DNA from: Chinchilla lanigera | Lineage: Eukaryota; Chordata; Mammalia; Rodentia; Chinchillidae | Direction of reading: 5' to 3' | Assembly: GCF_000276665.1 (NCBI RefSeq) | Contig: NW_004955435.1 | Span: 2,456,615 to 2,520,614, forward strand | DNA: 64,000 bases | In this document: positions 23,868-35,010 of the stretch, one piece after another | Position numbering within the stretch: position 1 is the first letter of the stretch | Layout: each line of letters starts with the position of its first letter | Notes under the pieces: model-generated | Databases searched by the model: none | What the model saw: only the letters and a program-made list of their open reading frames with translations | Told to the model about the DNA's origin: nothing | Position numbers and translations under genes: made by a program

Positions 23868-24404
23868 AAAATTCTAGTTCTACCTCTCATTACCTATTCT
23901 GACCTGGGCCAAGCAAATTTTTTCTTTCTTGGCAGCCACGACTTTATAAAAGGATCATTAGCAGAATAAAATGAAAAATAAGTGTAGGTCGAGCTCTCTG
24001 TATTGACACAAAATAAATGTAACCTTTTATTTTCATTTCTTCCTGAAAGCCTTCATTATATTTCATGAACTGATACATTCGGGTAGACAAAATGTAGACA
24101 TTCACCTAATGTGCCTTTTATATACTGGCCATATTATTGTATATTTATTTGGTCATTGTTGAATAAATTGGTATCACTATCTATGAAGTTTAAACTCTTT
24201 GTTTAGAATGAAAGACTGTATACCAGACAAGTATAATCTTCCGACCTCACTGACCCTGCATACTACAGCGGACTCAAACCACAGATGCTTCACGACCAGT
24301 AGAGAAGCACAACAAAGGCCTTTCATGCTGACTCTGTCTCTTAATTTGGAACAGCAAGAATAACACTGTGTCTAAGAGAAAAACGACCTAGGAGACTGGA
24401 GAAC

Positions 24405-24600
24405 TGGATTCGAGTCTCATTATTTCTGCTTTCTAGACACACTGTGGTGAAACTGGCCAACACTATGGCTCTCAAATTTCTTGCTTTTAGAATTAGGACA
24501 AGCCTGTCTACCATATAGAATTGTTCTAAAATTAGATATAAAAGCATATGTAAAGCATTCTGGTCAATGTAAAACAACCTTTGGGTATAAGTCATTAGTA
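24405..24600 (+). mobile_element. MIR SINE fragment
   Basis: MIR-like order: ACTGGATTCGAGTCTCATTA, an interior segment, then ATATAAAAGCATATGTAAAG CATTCTGG. Diverged. Confidence 0.5.
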
Positions 24601-24812
24601 TTGTTGGGTAAAATAGAAAAACTATGAAAACTAAAGACATGATAAAAACTTAACATTTTCAAAAAAACATTGAAATTAATCATAAAGAGTAGATGGCTTT
24701 ATAAGATTTGTAAATATAAGTGTACGATCATGAATAAATGAATCTGTGTGTGCAAACATTGATTTTGTTATAACCAGAAGTAAATTCTCTACTCAAAACA
24801 CAGGGACACAAG

Positions 24813-24899
24813 GGGCCAGGAGTTTATCTCAGTGGTGTAGCAACTGCCTGGTAAGCGTGAGGTCCTGAGTTTGATTCCAGGTACCCCCAACAAAAAAAT
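24813..24899 (+). mobile_element. ID-type SINE
   Basis: GGGGCCAGGAGTTTATCTCA, GCAACTGCCTGGTAAGCGTG and GAGTTTGATTCCAGGTACCC, then a short A tail. No convincing TSD was found. It is a somewhat older copy than the one at 54.5 kb. Confidence 0.87.
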
Positions 24900-25315
24900 G
24901 TTTCTTATAAACAAACAGAAAATAACACAAAATAGGGACAGACTCCAAACCACTTAAATGAAATAGATGAAGGCGTAAATACCATCTCTAGACACACAGA
25001 GTTGAAAACACATCATGGGAAGGCAGTATCTTAGTAAAAAGTTTTCATATTGATTACAAGCTTTCCTCATCATACTAGACCTGAATCCTCAGCATTAAAA
25101 AGAAGAAAATCAGAAAAATTTAATAAACCAAACAATAGATATACCTACACTCAGAATCATGGAGGAACAAGGCAACAAAAGACCACCAAAGCCCCTCAAA
25201 TCTTCCAAGGAAGATCCAGTGCTCTCAAAAGGGAAGCAAATACCAGGACTGGAACAGTGGAACTCTACAAATTGTTTCTAGAAGAGATGAAGAAACCAGA
25301 GGAGTTCAAAGAGAC

Positions 25316-25387
25316 CCTGGCAAGCGCAAGGTCGTGAATTCGGTTCCCGGTACCGTAGAAAAACCAAAAAAAAAAAAAAAAAAAAAA
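25316..25387 (+). mobile_element. 5'-truncated ID-type SINE
   Basis: Only the 3' half is present: CTGGCAAGCGCAAGGTCGTG, AATTCGGTTCCCGGTACCG, AGAAAAACC, then an A run of about 20. It retains CpGs and closely resembles the 54.5-kb copy, so it is probably young. Its A-box half is missing. Confidence 0.85.
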
Positions 25388-25760
25388 GATATAGAATCCA
25401 CAAAAAGGCATCAGAGAGAAATACCAGATTGAGAAAATACAAAATTAATAGATTGTAGAAGTTATCAGTGTGAAGACAGAGTGTCTGAAACTGAGGATAA
25501 TATGGTAAGTTATGATAAAGTCCTCAGATAAGCCTCTCAAAAGATAAGAAAAACTCATCCAGTAGCTACTAGATGATGCTAAAAAGACCAACTCAAGGCA
25601 ACCTGGAGGTAAAGGAAACTAGAAGAAACATTAATTTGTTTTACAGAAATAATAACAGAAAATTTCCCAAGTATGAGAAAATGATTCAAGGTACAAGTAG
25701 GCAAGGCTTCATAGGAGAAGCTGCCTCCCAAGACATATCATAATTGAAATGCCAGATGTC
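25388..25760 (+). mobile_element. Old L1 LINE fragment, left part
   Basis: AAATTTCCCAAGTATGAGAA, GGTACAAGTAGGCAAGGCTT and CATAATTGAAATGCCAGATG TCAAAGAAA resemble the 5' half of old mammalian L1. The match appears to resume at 26.45 kb after inserted sequence. Confidence 0.6.
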
Positions 25761-25811
25761 AAAGAAACAAACAAACAAAACAAAACAAAACTAACTGCTA
25801 CTAGCTCACTG

Positions 25812-25994
25812 AAAGGAAGGGTTTATGCCGATACTGTTGGATCAGGTTTTCATGCTATATCTTATAATACGAGCGACTACTTTAAAGATAACGATGCACA
25901 ATGTACTGAACATTGTTACTTTCCTACAATCTTGTCTTGAAATTTTATACCATTGTTTTTATTATTTTTCTTTTCTTTAAAATAAAAAACCCCA
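25812..25994 (+). repeat. Unclassified interspersed repeat, copy A
   Basis: Aligns by eye with 48208-48370. Shared phrases include CGACTACTTTAAAGATAAC (25872-25890) and CAATCTTGTCTTGAAATTTT. It ends in a T-rich tract and AAAATAAAAAACCCC. Its last 49 bp recur almost unchanged at 27769-27816. It is inserted between L1 sequence and a MaLR LTR. Confidence 0.6.
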
Positions 25995-26047
25995 GAATTT
26001 TAAAAGCTGTCATAGGAGAACAAAAACTCATATATAAAGATGAATAC

Positions 26048-26444
26048 TGCCATGGCTTGTAACCAGGTGTCCCCCAAAGCCTCAGGCACTCAGGGGCTTT
26101 CCAGAGCTGGCTGGATCCAGGGTGTGTGACACTGGGATGAAGGGTGCGTGGTACTAAAGTCCACTCACTGGTTTACCCTACTTTTGGGTGTTGGTAATGG
26201 GAGGGCCCAGGCTGAGCGTGGCTGACACCGCCCAAAAGGCCTGCAGCCTGGCTGAGATGAAAGGGCAGGGAGGCCGCTTGCCTGCTGCCTGCAGCGCTAC
26301 GAACTGTTTCTCCTCCGGCTCTCCACTGCCTTGGAGCCAGTCAACTACAGCCTGCAACCTCTACCAACTGTGAGCTGAAATAAATCTTCCCTCCTTCACT
26401 TGTGGGCGTTGAGTGTTTTGTCTCAGCAACAGGAAAGTAAGACA
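26048..26444 (+). mobile_element. ERVL-MaLR-type solo LTR
   Basis: Begins TGCCATGGCTTGTAACCAGG and ends near CTCAGCAACAGGAAAGTAAG ACA, with a polyadenylation signal in GAGCTGAAATAAATCTTCCC. Its length, about 400 bp, fits this LTR class. It is inserted into an old L1 and has no internal retroviral region next to it. Confidence 0.75.
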
Positions 26445-26445
26445 A

Positions 26446-26935
26446 ACGCATTAGAATTACAGTAGACTTCTCAACACAAACTTTAAATGCCAGGAGAGCT
26501 TGGAGAGAAGTATCTCAAGTCCTAAAAGCAAACAACTTCCAACCCACCTTAACATATCCATAAAAATATTCCTCCAAAATATATGGTGAAATAAGGACAT
26601 TTAATGAAATAGACAATTCAAGAGGCTTACAAATACAAAAGTAGCACTCCGGAAAATAATTAAGAATATCCTAGAGAGAAACAATGGAATCTACAAAGAG
26701 AAAAATCTAGATAAAATACATGTATCAAGCAAAGCAAATTGAAAAACAACAATTAAAAAAAAATAGAAAAATAAGGGCGTCAACAGCAGAGAAAGAGTGA
26801 AAGGATAGGAATAAACTATTCTTATGTAAAGTCCAAGCTGTTAAGATTATAGTATTCAAGTAAAATAATCCTTTCAAAGGCCTAAATATTCTACAATTCC
26901 ATGAAGGATTATAAAGTTTTTCAACTGTCACTTAA
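26446..26935 (+). mobile_element. Old L1 LINE fragment, right part
   Basis: Continues the L1 pattern: CTTCTCAACACAAACTTTAA, TGCCAGGAGAGCTTGGAGAG and CCTCCAAAATATATGGTGAA ATAAGGACAT. It presumably was joined to the segment ending near 25.76 kb before the LTR and the unclassified repeat inserted. Confidence 0.68.
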
Positions 26936-27710
26936 AAATCACTTAAATGACTCAAAGGATTTGTATCTTCCTTCCAGGGAACAATAGTGCCATATGCGTT
27001 ATCATTCTAGGATTCACATATTGACTAGAAAGAGAAGAGATCAACGATGCCCTACTGTGCTCTTTGCTCAATAAAACTCCCATCTTCTCCCTGACACCCT
27101 ACTGTAAATATGTCAGTTCTAAGTGTTCAGACTGAATTCAGAGAGAATGGAGTGATTCAATAGAACACATATGAGATCAGATCATCGCATGTCACAATAA
27201 TATTCATTCCATTGATTTTCCAAATTCCTATCACACATCTGTTTCATGGAGCTGGTCTCTAGTCTCTCACTCAATGTGACCACACACATTAATTTTGTGT
27301 ATCATACAATCTGTTAGAGGATAACAGGATGAAGTTTTTTGAAAAATATTATGAATGGAATTACCACTTCAAAATGTATTTTTCCCAATACACAAGGCAT
27401 TTCAATACAGAAACATAAAATGGTAATGAAGTTCAGTGCCAGGTGAAACACTTAGCTTTCTTACACAATTTGGAAAGTCTGATGAAAGTTAACCAATGGT
27501 TGTAATTTTGTATTTAATTTCTAAAACAATAAAATTCAAAGAAAGATTGGAGAAGAGAATGAAATAGCCAAGCTGCTACTATAATTCCTATAAAGTCACA
27601 CACAAATGTGTTTCAATTAGCTTTCATAATCCCTTGTAGAAAATATGCAGAAACCTATCTTACCTTATTAATGTGATTAATTAATATAACTTCGTATGTA
27701 CAGGTAAGAG

Positions 27711-27892
27711 CAAATAAAAAAGCAATGTACTAAGTACAAAACCTTATACCATTGCTAAGTACAAAACCTTATACCATTGTTTTTATTATTTTTCTTTTCT
27801 TTAAAATAAAAACCCCCCCCTTAGTAATGTACTAAGCAATTATACAAATAAAAAAGCAATGTACTAAGTACAAAACCTTAAGAAATAAATTG
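27711..27892 (+). repeat. Complex local duplication / template-switch-like rearrangement
   Basis: AGCAATGTACTAAGTACAAA begins two copies, at 27721 and 27855, each preceded by CAAATAAAAA. A 25-bp tandem repeat starts CTAAGTACAAAACCTTATAC (27730-27754 and 27755-27779). Between them lies 27769-27816, a one-indel copy of 25945-25993. A C8 run follows at 27813-27820. Confidence 0.85.
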
Positions 27893-29409
27893 AATATAGT
27901 ACATTTTACTTTCATAAAAAATAATTTCTACACTCAGGAGCCATCTAATTTTTTATCTGTAGACCGTAGGAAATGATCAAAACAACACACTCTTTGGAAA
28001 AGAAGTATTTTTTCTTTATACTTTTGTAGTATTCTAATTTTCTTATAATGAGTGATGTGTCAATAGTTAAAATTTAGTTTTAACAAATATAAGCTTTAGT
28101 TATAATCCCTTTTCTGGACTGAATGTATGCATGTAATTCATATTTGTGTCGAAAAATTACTCCTACTGCCTTGACTTTTGGTATTATTTACTAAAATGCG
28201 CTTTGTCTCCTGTGCCCTTCCTTTTCTCTTCATTTCCTTCACTTTTTTTCTGCTTCTTAATCACTTGGTTTTTGCTATAAAACAATTTCCTTAAATTTAA
28301 TCCTCACTTTGTGAAGTAAGGGGAAGCAAAACACTCCAACAGTATGCCGCAGGCGAAGGCTTTCTTCCATAATGACTGGAGTTCCGAGATGGTGTTAGGA
28401 AATGACTACTTAGGACTGTGTAAGTATACTATATTCCAAAGTAAAGAAATCATTAATAATAAAATACTAAAAAGGAACAGTTATATTACAAAATAAATCT
28501 ACCAGGCTTACAAAGAAAACAAATTTGCAGCAGCCACCTGCTGTGGAGATGAGGCAGTAATCTCAACAGCAGGAAATAAAAGGAAAGAGAGGAGAAAAAC
28601 ACAAAAGCATAGACATTAAAAAAGTAATTAAGACACTTATCTCCATCAACATACGTAACGCAAAACCCTCAGCCAACTACCTAAAAACATACTATATTGA
28701 AGTGCACAGCAAGAAACAGCATTAAAGCTGCCACCATAAACACACATTCTGCAGAAGGAAGAAGACCCCTTTAGAAATGGAATTTCAAAAGTATTACTAA
28801 TGTGTTAATCACCAGTAAGAATGCCACACATTCATTGTATTGTATTAGTTACTTTCTCAAAGGTATATTTTATGATGTATCTGAATGTTTTGTATTCAAA
28901 TAAATTCTTAAATACAGGCACTCGTAACCTCTTTATTTGTACTGTTCTAGGGACTTACAATCATATTGTGAGACCTAAGTATTCTATATATGAAAAATTT
29001 CATGTAATAACTTTTAACATGTTATGCATTTAGATAACACATGTAAATGACTTCCTTTAAAGCAAAACTAATCTTTGCTATAGTACTACAATAAAATGAG
29101 GTGAAGCATAATGCAATAGTTAGGGTCATGGATTCGAAAAAAACGAAAGCTAAGGCTCATTTTGAATGACCGAAGTAGGCTCTGGCCTTCTGAGCTCTGC
29201 AACACGGAACAGTGCAAGCCTAACGAAGTACGTGGCAGGTTTTTAAATAAAGACCATGTGCCACATGTGCAGAATGTGCCTGGTGACTCAACTGCTGAAC
29301 TTGTCTCCTGCACCTGTAAATCTCCTAGGCGTGTCTCTGAAGCAACGGGGAGATGCTCAGTGCAGCGCGTGCACTCTCTAATGGACCCCTGACTGTTACT
29401 AACAGAGCT

Positions 29410-29525
29410 TTAAGTCTAAGCCCAAGGCATTTAACTTTAAATCTCAGTTTCCTCATCTTTGAAATAAAAAAAAAGTTACAAGACTGTATCTCCTCACAGA
29501 ACTGTTACGTTGACAGCTAAACATG
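29410..29525 (+). mobile_element. MIR SINE fragment
   Basis: CATTTAACTTTAAATCTCAG TTTCCTCATCTTTGAAATAA, then CACAGAACTGTTACG: MIR core order. Confidence 0.6.
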
Positions 29526-29964
29526 ATCTAGCTCTAAACTGCTGAAATAATTTTATTACAAAGAAAAAAATAATTCACAAGCACAGATATTGGTCACACA
29601 CCCTGGTAATTCTTTTATCTTGTGATGACATTCACTACTCACTGTCTTTTCATTTTAACTATGTATTTTCCTCTTCTATGCTAAATGATGAATTTCTGTG
29701 CAAATTCTATTGTTATACTCTAAATCATTACTGTAATTTCATACTTTTTAGGTAAATACTTATTGCAAGAGATTTTTACAAACGTATGTATGACATAAAA
29801 TATTAAATTATTTCCATGTTGAAATAACCAGAATGTATCTAGTACTATGGACATGTTGATGGGTAAAAGATGTGAAATCTGAGTACTTTGGTAGGGGTTC
29901 AGAAAATCCCAGAGGTTACTTTCTCCCCAAAGGTTATTCCTGATATATGCACATGGGTAACTGT

Positions 29965-30430
29965 GACAGTTAACTGGCTGTGTCAATTTCGGTAGGAAAC
30001 GCCCAATTAAACTGGATCAGCATGGTTCTGGGTGTGGCTGAAGGGCTTTGCTGAAGACAGAAGGCCTTCCTCCCCAGGACAGTCGCCCGAATGGGACAAG
30101 AGCAAAAAGAAAGAAAGGCTGCTTCTGTTTCTTCTGAGAAGCTCCCGTCTTCAGCCTGACCTTGGACACGGTCTCCTGGCTTCCAGTGCAGACCCTTCAG
30201 CCTCCAGCACAGACCCTTTATGCCCTGATTTGGACTCCCATGCTGCTCCACAGTGAGTTCTGGGCCTTTGACCTTCAAGTGCATCCTTCCAACCTCAAGC
30301 ACACAGACAGTCCTTTCGTACTCTTCCACGCCCGATGCTGAGGGAGACCACTGCAAGCCAATCTTGTAAATCCTTATATATTCATGCATCCTGCCTTACG
30401 TAAGTTTCTGTATTGAGCCATGACTGATGG
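29965..30430. repeat. Unnamed interspersed repeat, copy 2
   Basis: Starts near TGACAGTTAACTGGCTGTGT CAATTT and contains AAACTGGATCAGCATGGTTC TGGGTGTGG, similar to the beginning of the 20.5-kb repeat. Its GC-rich middle repeats CTTCCAGTGCAGACC-like phrases. The 139-codon minus-strand frame inside it looks incidental. Confidence 0.45.
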
Positions 30431-30904
30431 AGTAACAATTCCTAAAACAAGTGGATGACCTTCTTGAATCTCAATTTAATCATCTATGATACAGACATAT
30501 GATATCTGTATCTATGATACAGATATCTGGAAATGGAATTCCCAGTCTTGCCTGGGTTTTACAGAGAATATAAGACTGCAAAATAGAAGTTCAACTTTGT
30601 ATAAGCAGGCATCTTATTGTGTATGTGTGAAGAGGGCCAATACCTTCCATCACCTTTTCTAAGGAGATTTTGACACAAACATCTAGACACCCGATCCTGC
30701 AACTCTAACCTCTTATACTACTATATGTCAGATGCCATTCCAAGAGCACAGACTGTGCTCTTACATGTCAAAATGCCGTATAATTATTCACACCTGAGAA
30801 TCACTGTACCTTATCAATGAATGTCAGTTTATGTAAGCGTTTGTAAGAATATTAGACCTAACACAAGGGGAAGCAACAGTCTTTAACATCAGACAGAACT
30901 ATGT

Positions 30905-31078
30905 TCCTACCATTATTCCCCTAAATTCTAGCTGTGTAACCTTGTATAACCAGTTATTTAAGTCTCAATTTCCTTCTCTAAAAATCCTGTCATACAGGAA
31001 GATTAACTGAGATAATATATCTCAATATGATAATTGTTTAGCACGGTAACTGATGTATGGAAAATGCTTATAAATAAA
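30905..31078 (+). mobile_element. MIR SINE fragment
   Basis: CTAGCTGTGTAACCTTGTAT, AAGTCTCAATTTCCTTCTCT and GATTAACTGAGATAATATAT, then GTTTAGCACGGTAACTGA: the full MIR order, diverged. Confidence 0.72.
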
Positions 31079-31111
31079 CTGACTTATTCTGGGATTTTGG
31101 GGGAATTGGTT

Positions 31112-31216
31112 TTTTTGAGACAGGGTCTTACTCTGTACTTCAGGCTGGCCTTGAACTCATGGTAATCCTCCTGCCTCAGACTCTCTAGTGCTGAGATTAC
31201 AAGGATGTGCGGACTT
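31112..31216 (-). mobile_element. B1 SINE
   Basis: TTTTTTTGAGACAGGGTCTT, CAGGCTGGCCTTGAACTCAT, CCTCCTGCCTCAGACTCTCT and GAGATTACAAGGATGTGCG: reverse-complement B1. Confidence 0.87.
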
Positions 31217-31250
31217 ACATATTTTAAGATGTAAAAATCCTACAATTTTT

Positions 31251-31333
31251 GGACCAGGGATGCAGCTCAGTGTTAGAGTGCTTGCTTAGCATGTGTGAAG
31301 CTCTGGGTTTAATCCCAGGGACCATTTTAAAAA
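31251..31333 (+). mobile_element. ID-type SINE (older copy)
   Basis: GACCAGGGATGCAGCTCAGT, GCTTGCTTAGCATGTGTGAA and GCTCTGGGTTTAATCCCAGG. The anticodon-side sequence (GCTTAGCATGTGTGAAGC) differs from the CTGGCAAGCGCAAGGTC subfamily found elsewhere in the window. Confidence 0.83.
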
Positions 31334-31634
31334 GTATAATTTTTATATTTAAATTTTCCTTGACTTTATTCTTCCTTGATATTGAACACAATTTTAATAT
31401 AAAAACAGACATTTTTCAAAACTTGGTCTCAACCGAAATTTCCTTAAATATTGGTGATCAACTACATAACTTGGCAAGTGCAATGTATACGCATTACATA
31501 TCTAATTCTGACATTTTTGTTCCAAAAAAGAGCAAAAATATAGCATGCTCAACTTTTAGTTGTAGATATCAACTGTGAGTTTTTTTAAAAAGAATTGTGA
31601 CTAAGTCAATAGGAAACAGAAAACTTAAGCTATT

Positions 31635-31720
31635 TAGTTCATTTAGCCACTTATTCATTAGTATTTATTGAGTGCCTACTTTGTCCTAAACGACATATTA
31701 ACTGACGGGAACACACACAG
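31635..31720 (+). mobile_element. L2-type fragment
   Basis: TTCATTAGTATTTATTGAGT GCCTACTTTGTCCTAAACGA: the widespread old LINE-2-like motif, heavily diverged. Confidence 0.45.
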
Positions 31721-32629
31721 TGAATACATTCCAGCGCAGGAACATCTCTTTCAATCAGGCCCCATTGCCCGATTGTACATTCAGCTATAAACTCGTCAAG
31801 GAAACAGTCTGCTTTTGAGTATAGCACCACCAGGACCCAATAACCTTTCAAAAGCCCCGCAACTGAATACATAAGACTTTAGGGTGCAATTTTAGATCTC
31901 AATCATAGTAGGCACGGTAGAGCCTGGGTCCAATCTGATTAGAACTGAGGTATGCCCAGGAGAGCAGACTGAAAGCGAAAAGGAGCAGAACAACATGAAC
32001 TTGAAGAACAGGTAGGGCACTGACTGTGAAGACCTGTTCAGTCACACGGGGATGCTTGGCCTTTACCCTAGGAACACACGGAATCACGTGTGCAGGACTG
32101 ACCTGTAAGCTGTGAGGATGGAAGCAGGTAGGCGGTTATACAGTTTCCACACAGATCCACATAAGAAAGGAAAACTGACCTTACACTTCTCAACCTGGAT
32201 TGCTGGCAACCTCTACAAACCTGGCATAGCAGGGCTTGTCCACAGCCTCCATGTAAGCATAGCTTACCCTCCTGGGGCAACAGTTTCACTTAAATATGTC
32301 ATTTAAATTACAGGAAGAGAAACACAGAGATACTGAGAAATGAAATGCAAATTTTAAGTGAAATTTCAATACTTAAAAAAAATTCTATTTATGGCACTTG
32401 AAAATGTGTCCCCATATTCCCGATAGGTAGCCTTTTACTCTTCCTGTAAGAGCTCTAATGGGAAAAGGGAGACTCACACTAAGATACTGACAGTAGACGT
32501 AAAGCAGAATAAAAACATAGCTGCAAGTTGTTTTAAAGTGATTTTCACAGATTTGATCCCTACTGGTTGTAGCGAGTAGGGAAAAGTAATGTCAAAGCTG
32601 AATCTCAGCTTTCTGGTTTAGTGACTGTC

Positions 32630-33060
32630 TCAATAGTGATGTGTCTGGCTGTAGCTCAGAATGGTAGAAGAGGGGCAGACCCTGGGCGAAAGTGCTGTTC
32701 TCCTGGGGACATGCACAATGGAATGGAGGACAACCAGAGAAGCTGTACCGCAGGTAACAGACGGGTAAAGTACAAGTACGCAGCGCATGGGAGAACTCCA
32801 GCCTGGAAAAGCAGATGTGGAAACTATCAGCAAAGAGATGGTACTGGAAGGGAGAGATACTAAGGAACACAAGAGAGAGGGTGCACACCGTGCACAGGAG
32901 GGAAGGTCCAGGCGGAGCCCGAATAACACAGCGGCCCTACCCGAGGGGAGCAGCAGAGGGGCTGCACTGCAGTGACGGGGGGGAGGCCGAGAGGCCCAGA
33001 GGAGAGAGCAGCCCACTCACACTTCCTTACCTGCACAAGAAAAACGACACGAAACTGTAA
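32630..33060. other. GC-rich stretch with no recognised gene
   Basis: Several overlapping frames of 60-128 codons are open on both strands, which reflects base composition. None shows a known domain or start context, and no repeat family was identified. The first part (GCTGTAGCTCAGAATGG) weakly recalls an ID A-box, but no B-box follows. Confidence 0.4.
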
Positions 33061-33244
33061 AGCAAAATGTAGATATAGCACATACAAAGCACAAAGAAAC
33101 AGGCATATGAGGAATACTTTTTGCGTTAAGACTCATCACCTTTCTTGATTTTTTAAGTACCTACAATTAATTTTAGAAGTAACATAACAAAGGAGATGTA
33201 TCCAGAGTATTAAACAGATCAAAATAACAAAATATAAATGATGT

Positions 33245-33560
33245 ATAATCAGCCTTCTACTTCTGTGGATTCTGCATCCGTGGATTCAATCAACATGGAT
33301 TTTTTTAAAAATTGCATTTGTATTGAATATGTACAAACATTTTTTCCTGTCCTCTCCTAACCAACCCATATGTAAATTATAATTGCTTACATAACATTTT
33401 ACAAAAAAATAAGGGTGCTGTGCCATCTGGAAACAACTCAATGTCTACAGGAGATTACCAATAGTATGAGCAAACGGTGTGCCATGTTACGTAAAGGACT
33501 TGGGCATCTGTAGATTTTATTATACTCAATGGGTCTTGGAAGCAATCATTCATCAACTGC
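33245..33560 (+). mobile_element. Tigger-like (TcMar) DNA transposon fossil
   Basis: CAGCCTTCTACTTCTGTGGA, TTCTGCATCCGTGGATTCAA and GGACTTGGGCATCTGTAGAT TTTATTA match the order of a Tigger/pogo-type non-autonomous element with 'ATCCGTGGATT' ends. No intact transposase. Confidence 0.65.
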
Positions 33561-34104
33561 GCACAGCTATGCTGGAACAACTGCTTGGACCATTATGAGA
33601 AACAACTGAAATGAGGCAAATCAGAAGAGAAAAAAGAAAAAGATATATAATGATGCCCACCACGGATGGTTACTTGTGTTAACACCAACCAAAGTTCAGA
33701 ATGATTTTACAGGAGAGGAAGTCACCACCTTCCTACGAATCAGTATTAATGGAGAATTAATTCCTACTACACTGCTTTCTTAAGAAGAGTTAGTCAATAA
33801 CAGCAGCTCTACATTAATTAGACTACAAATGGGTAATACAAATATGTATAACCTAGTTTGAATAACATTTGTTTTATTAAAGGCAATTATTAGAAAATCT
33901 CTTATATTCTTCAAGAAGTACACCAAAATCAACACTTTGGATAAAGGAAGTGCTGTTTCTCCTGTACTGGGTTTGGAAATCTCCCCGAGGGACATGTTCA
34001 CGTGTGGTTCTGTGTGCCACACATTTTCTGATCCCAGAAAGCCAAACCAAACAAAGACTCCTAGACATTAGAAATCTGTGGACAAGGCAGGAACATTCAG
34101 GTTT

Positions 34105-34240
34105 GTTCTCAATTCCTCACCTTAACTTTCTGATGTGTAGCATACTACCTGACCTCAATTTCCTCATTTGTAAGCAGAAACTTTAGCATCCACTCCCCTA
34201 AGATGTTCTGAGGCCTGAGTTATGAAGTACTTATGGAGAC
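34105..34240 (+). mobile_element. MIR SINE fragment
   Basis: CCTGACCTCAATTTCCTCAT TTGTAAGCAGAAAC, then TAAGATGTTCTGAGGCCTGA: MIR core order. Confidence 0.55.
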
Positions 34241-34869
34241 GTGGGAAATTTAGTTAATATTAATTGAAATTATTTCTGTGGTAAGTGGAGCACATTACAT
34301 AGGCAAGTAGCCTAGTCTTCTCTTCGCTATGTATTAGCTGAAGAAACTACAATAAGAGTGGATGGTGGATTGATCAATCAGGGGACAAATGGAGGTCCCA
34401 GGTTGCTCTTTGAAAAATAGTTAGAATCTCCATAAACTATGTAATATGCACACATTCATGAATTAGATTATACTCAAAGGACCTGAACTACTCGAACCAT
34501 GGGATATAACACATGCATTTTGACAGTATCAGTAAAAATCTCACATTTTAAAGTCAGTGTAAAATAATGAATGACATCCTAAATGGGTTTGATTTAATGA
34601 AATGAGCAGTCAATGCTTTGATACATTTTTTTTAAGTTTCTGAACAAATGATTTCTACTTTGATATATCCATTTAGAGACTTGCAGTTTTGTCAATATAT
34701 AGCAAATTATAGTTAGCAAATTATAAAAGAAAAAAAAGAAGCTAGTTTAGGTTTTTCTTTTCACCAACTATCTTAAATGCAGTCTTTGTGCTATTTAATC
34801 TCAGTGATAATAAATATTTTAACAATTTATATTTATAGAGTGTTTATTACATAAATATATTTATAGTAC

Positions 34870-35010
34870 ACTTTAACACTGCTACAGCTTATGAGCTAGG
34901 TATCTTTATACCCATTTCTAGATGAATAAACTGAGATGAGAGGTTGTAAAACAGGGTTCCAAAATCTCTAGGCTAGTAAATGGCAAAGTCAGATTTCACT
35001 TAGTTGAAAC
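34870..35010 (+). mobile_element. MIR/L2-type fragment
   Basis: TTTATACCCATTTCTAGATG AATAAACTGAGATGAGAGG, then GGCTAGTAAATGGCAAAGTC: the usual order of an old MIR/L2-derived fragment. Confidence 0.55.

Noticed and set aside
25050..25337. 95-codon lysine-rich frame resembling a small protein
   Set aside because: It runs into the truncated ID SINE and adjoins old L1 sequence, so its end is defined by a transposon. No family was recognised.
29970..30389. 139-codon minus-strand frame, the second longest in the window
   Set aside because: It lies wholly within an interspersed repeat related to the one at 20.5 kb and has no recognisable domain.
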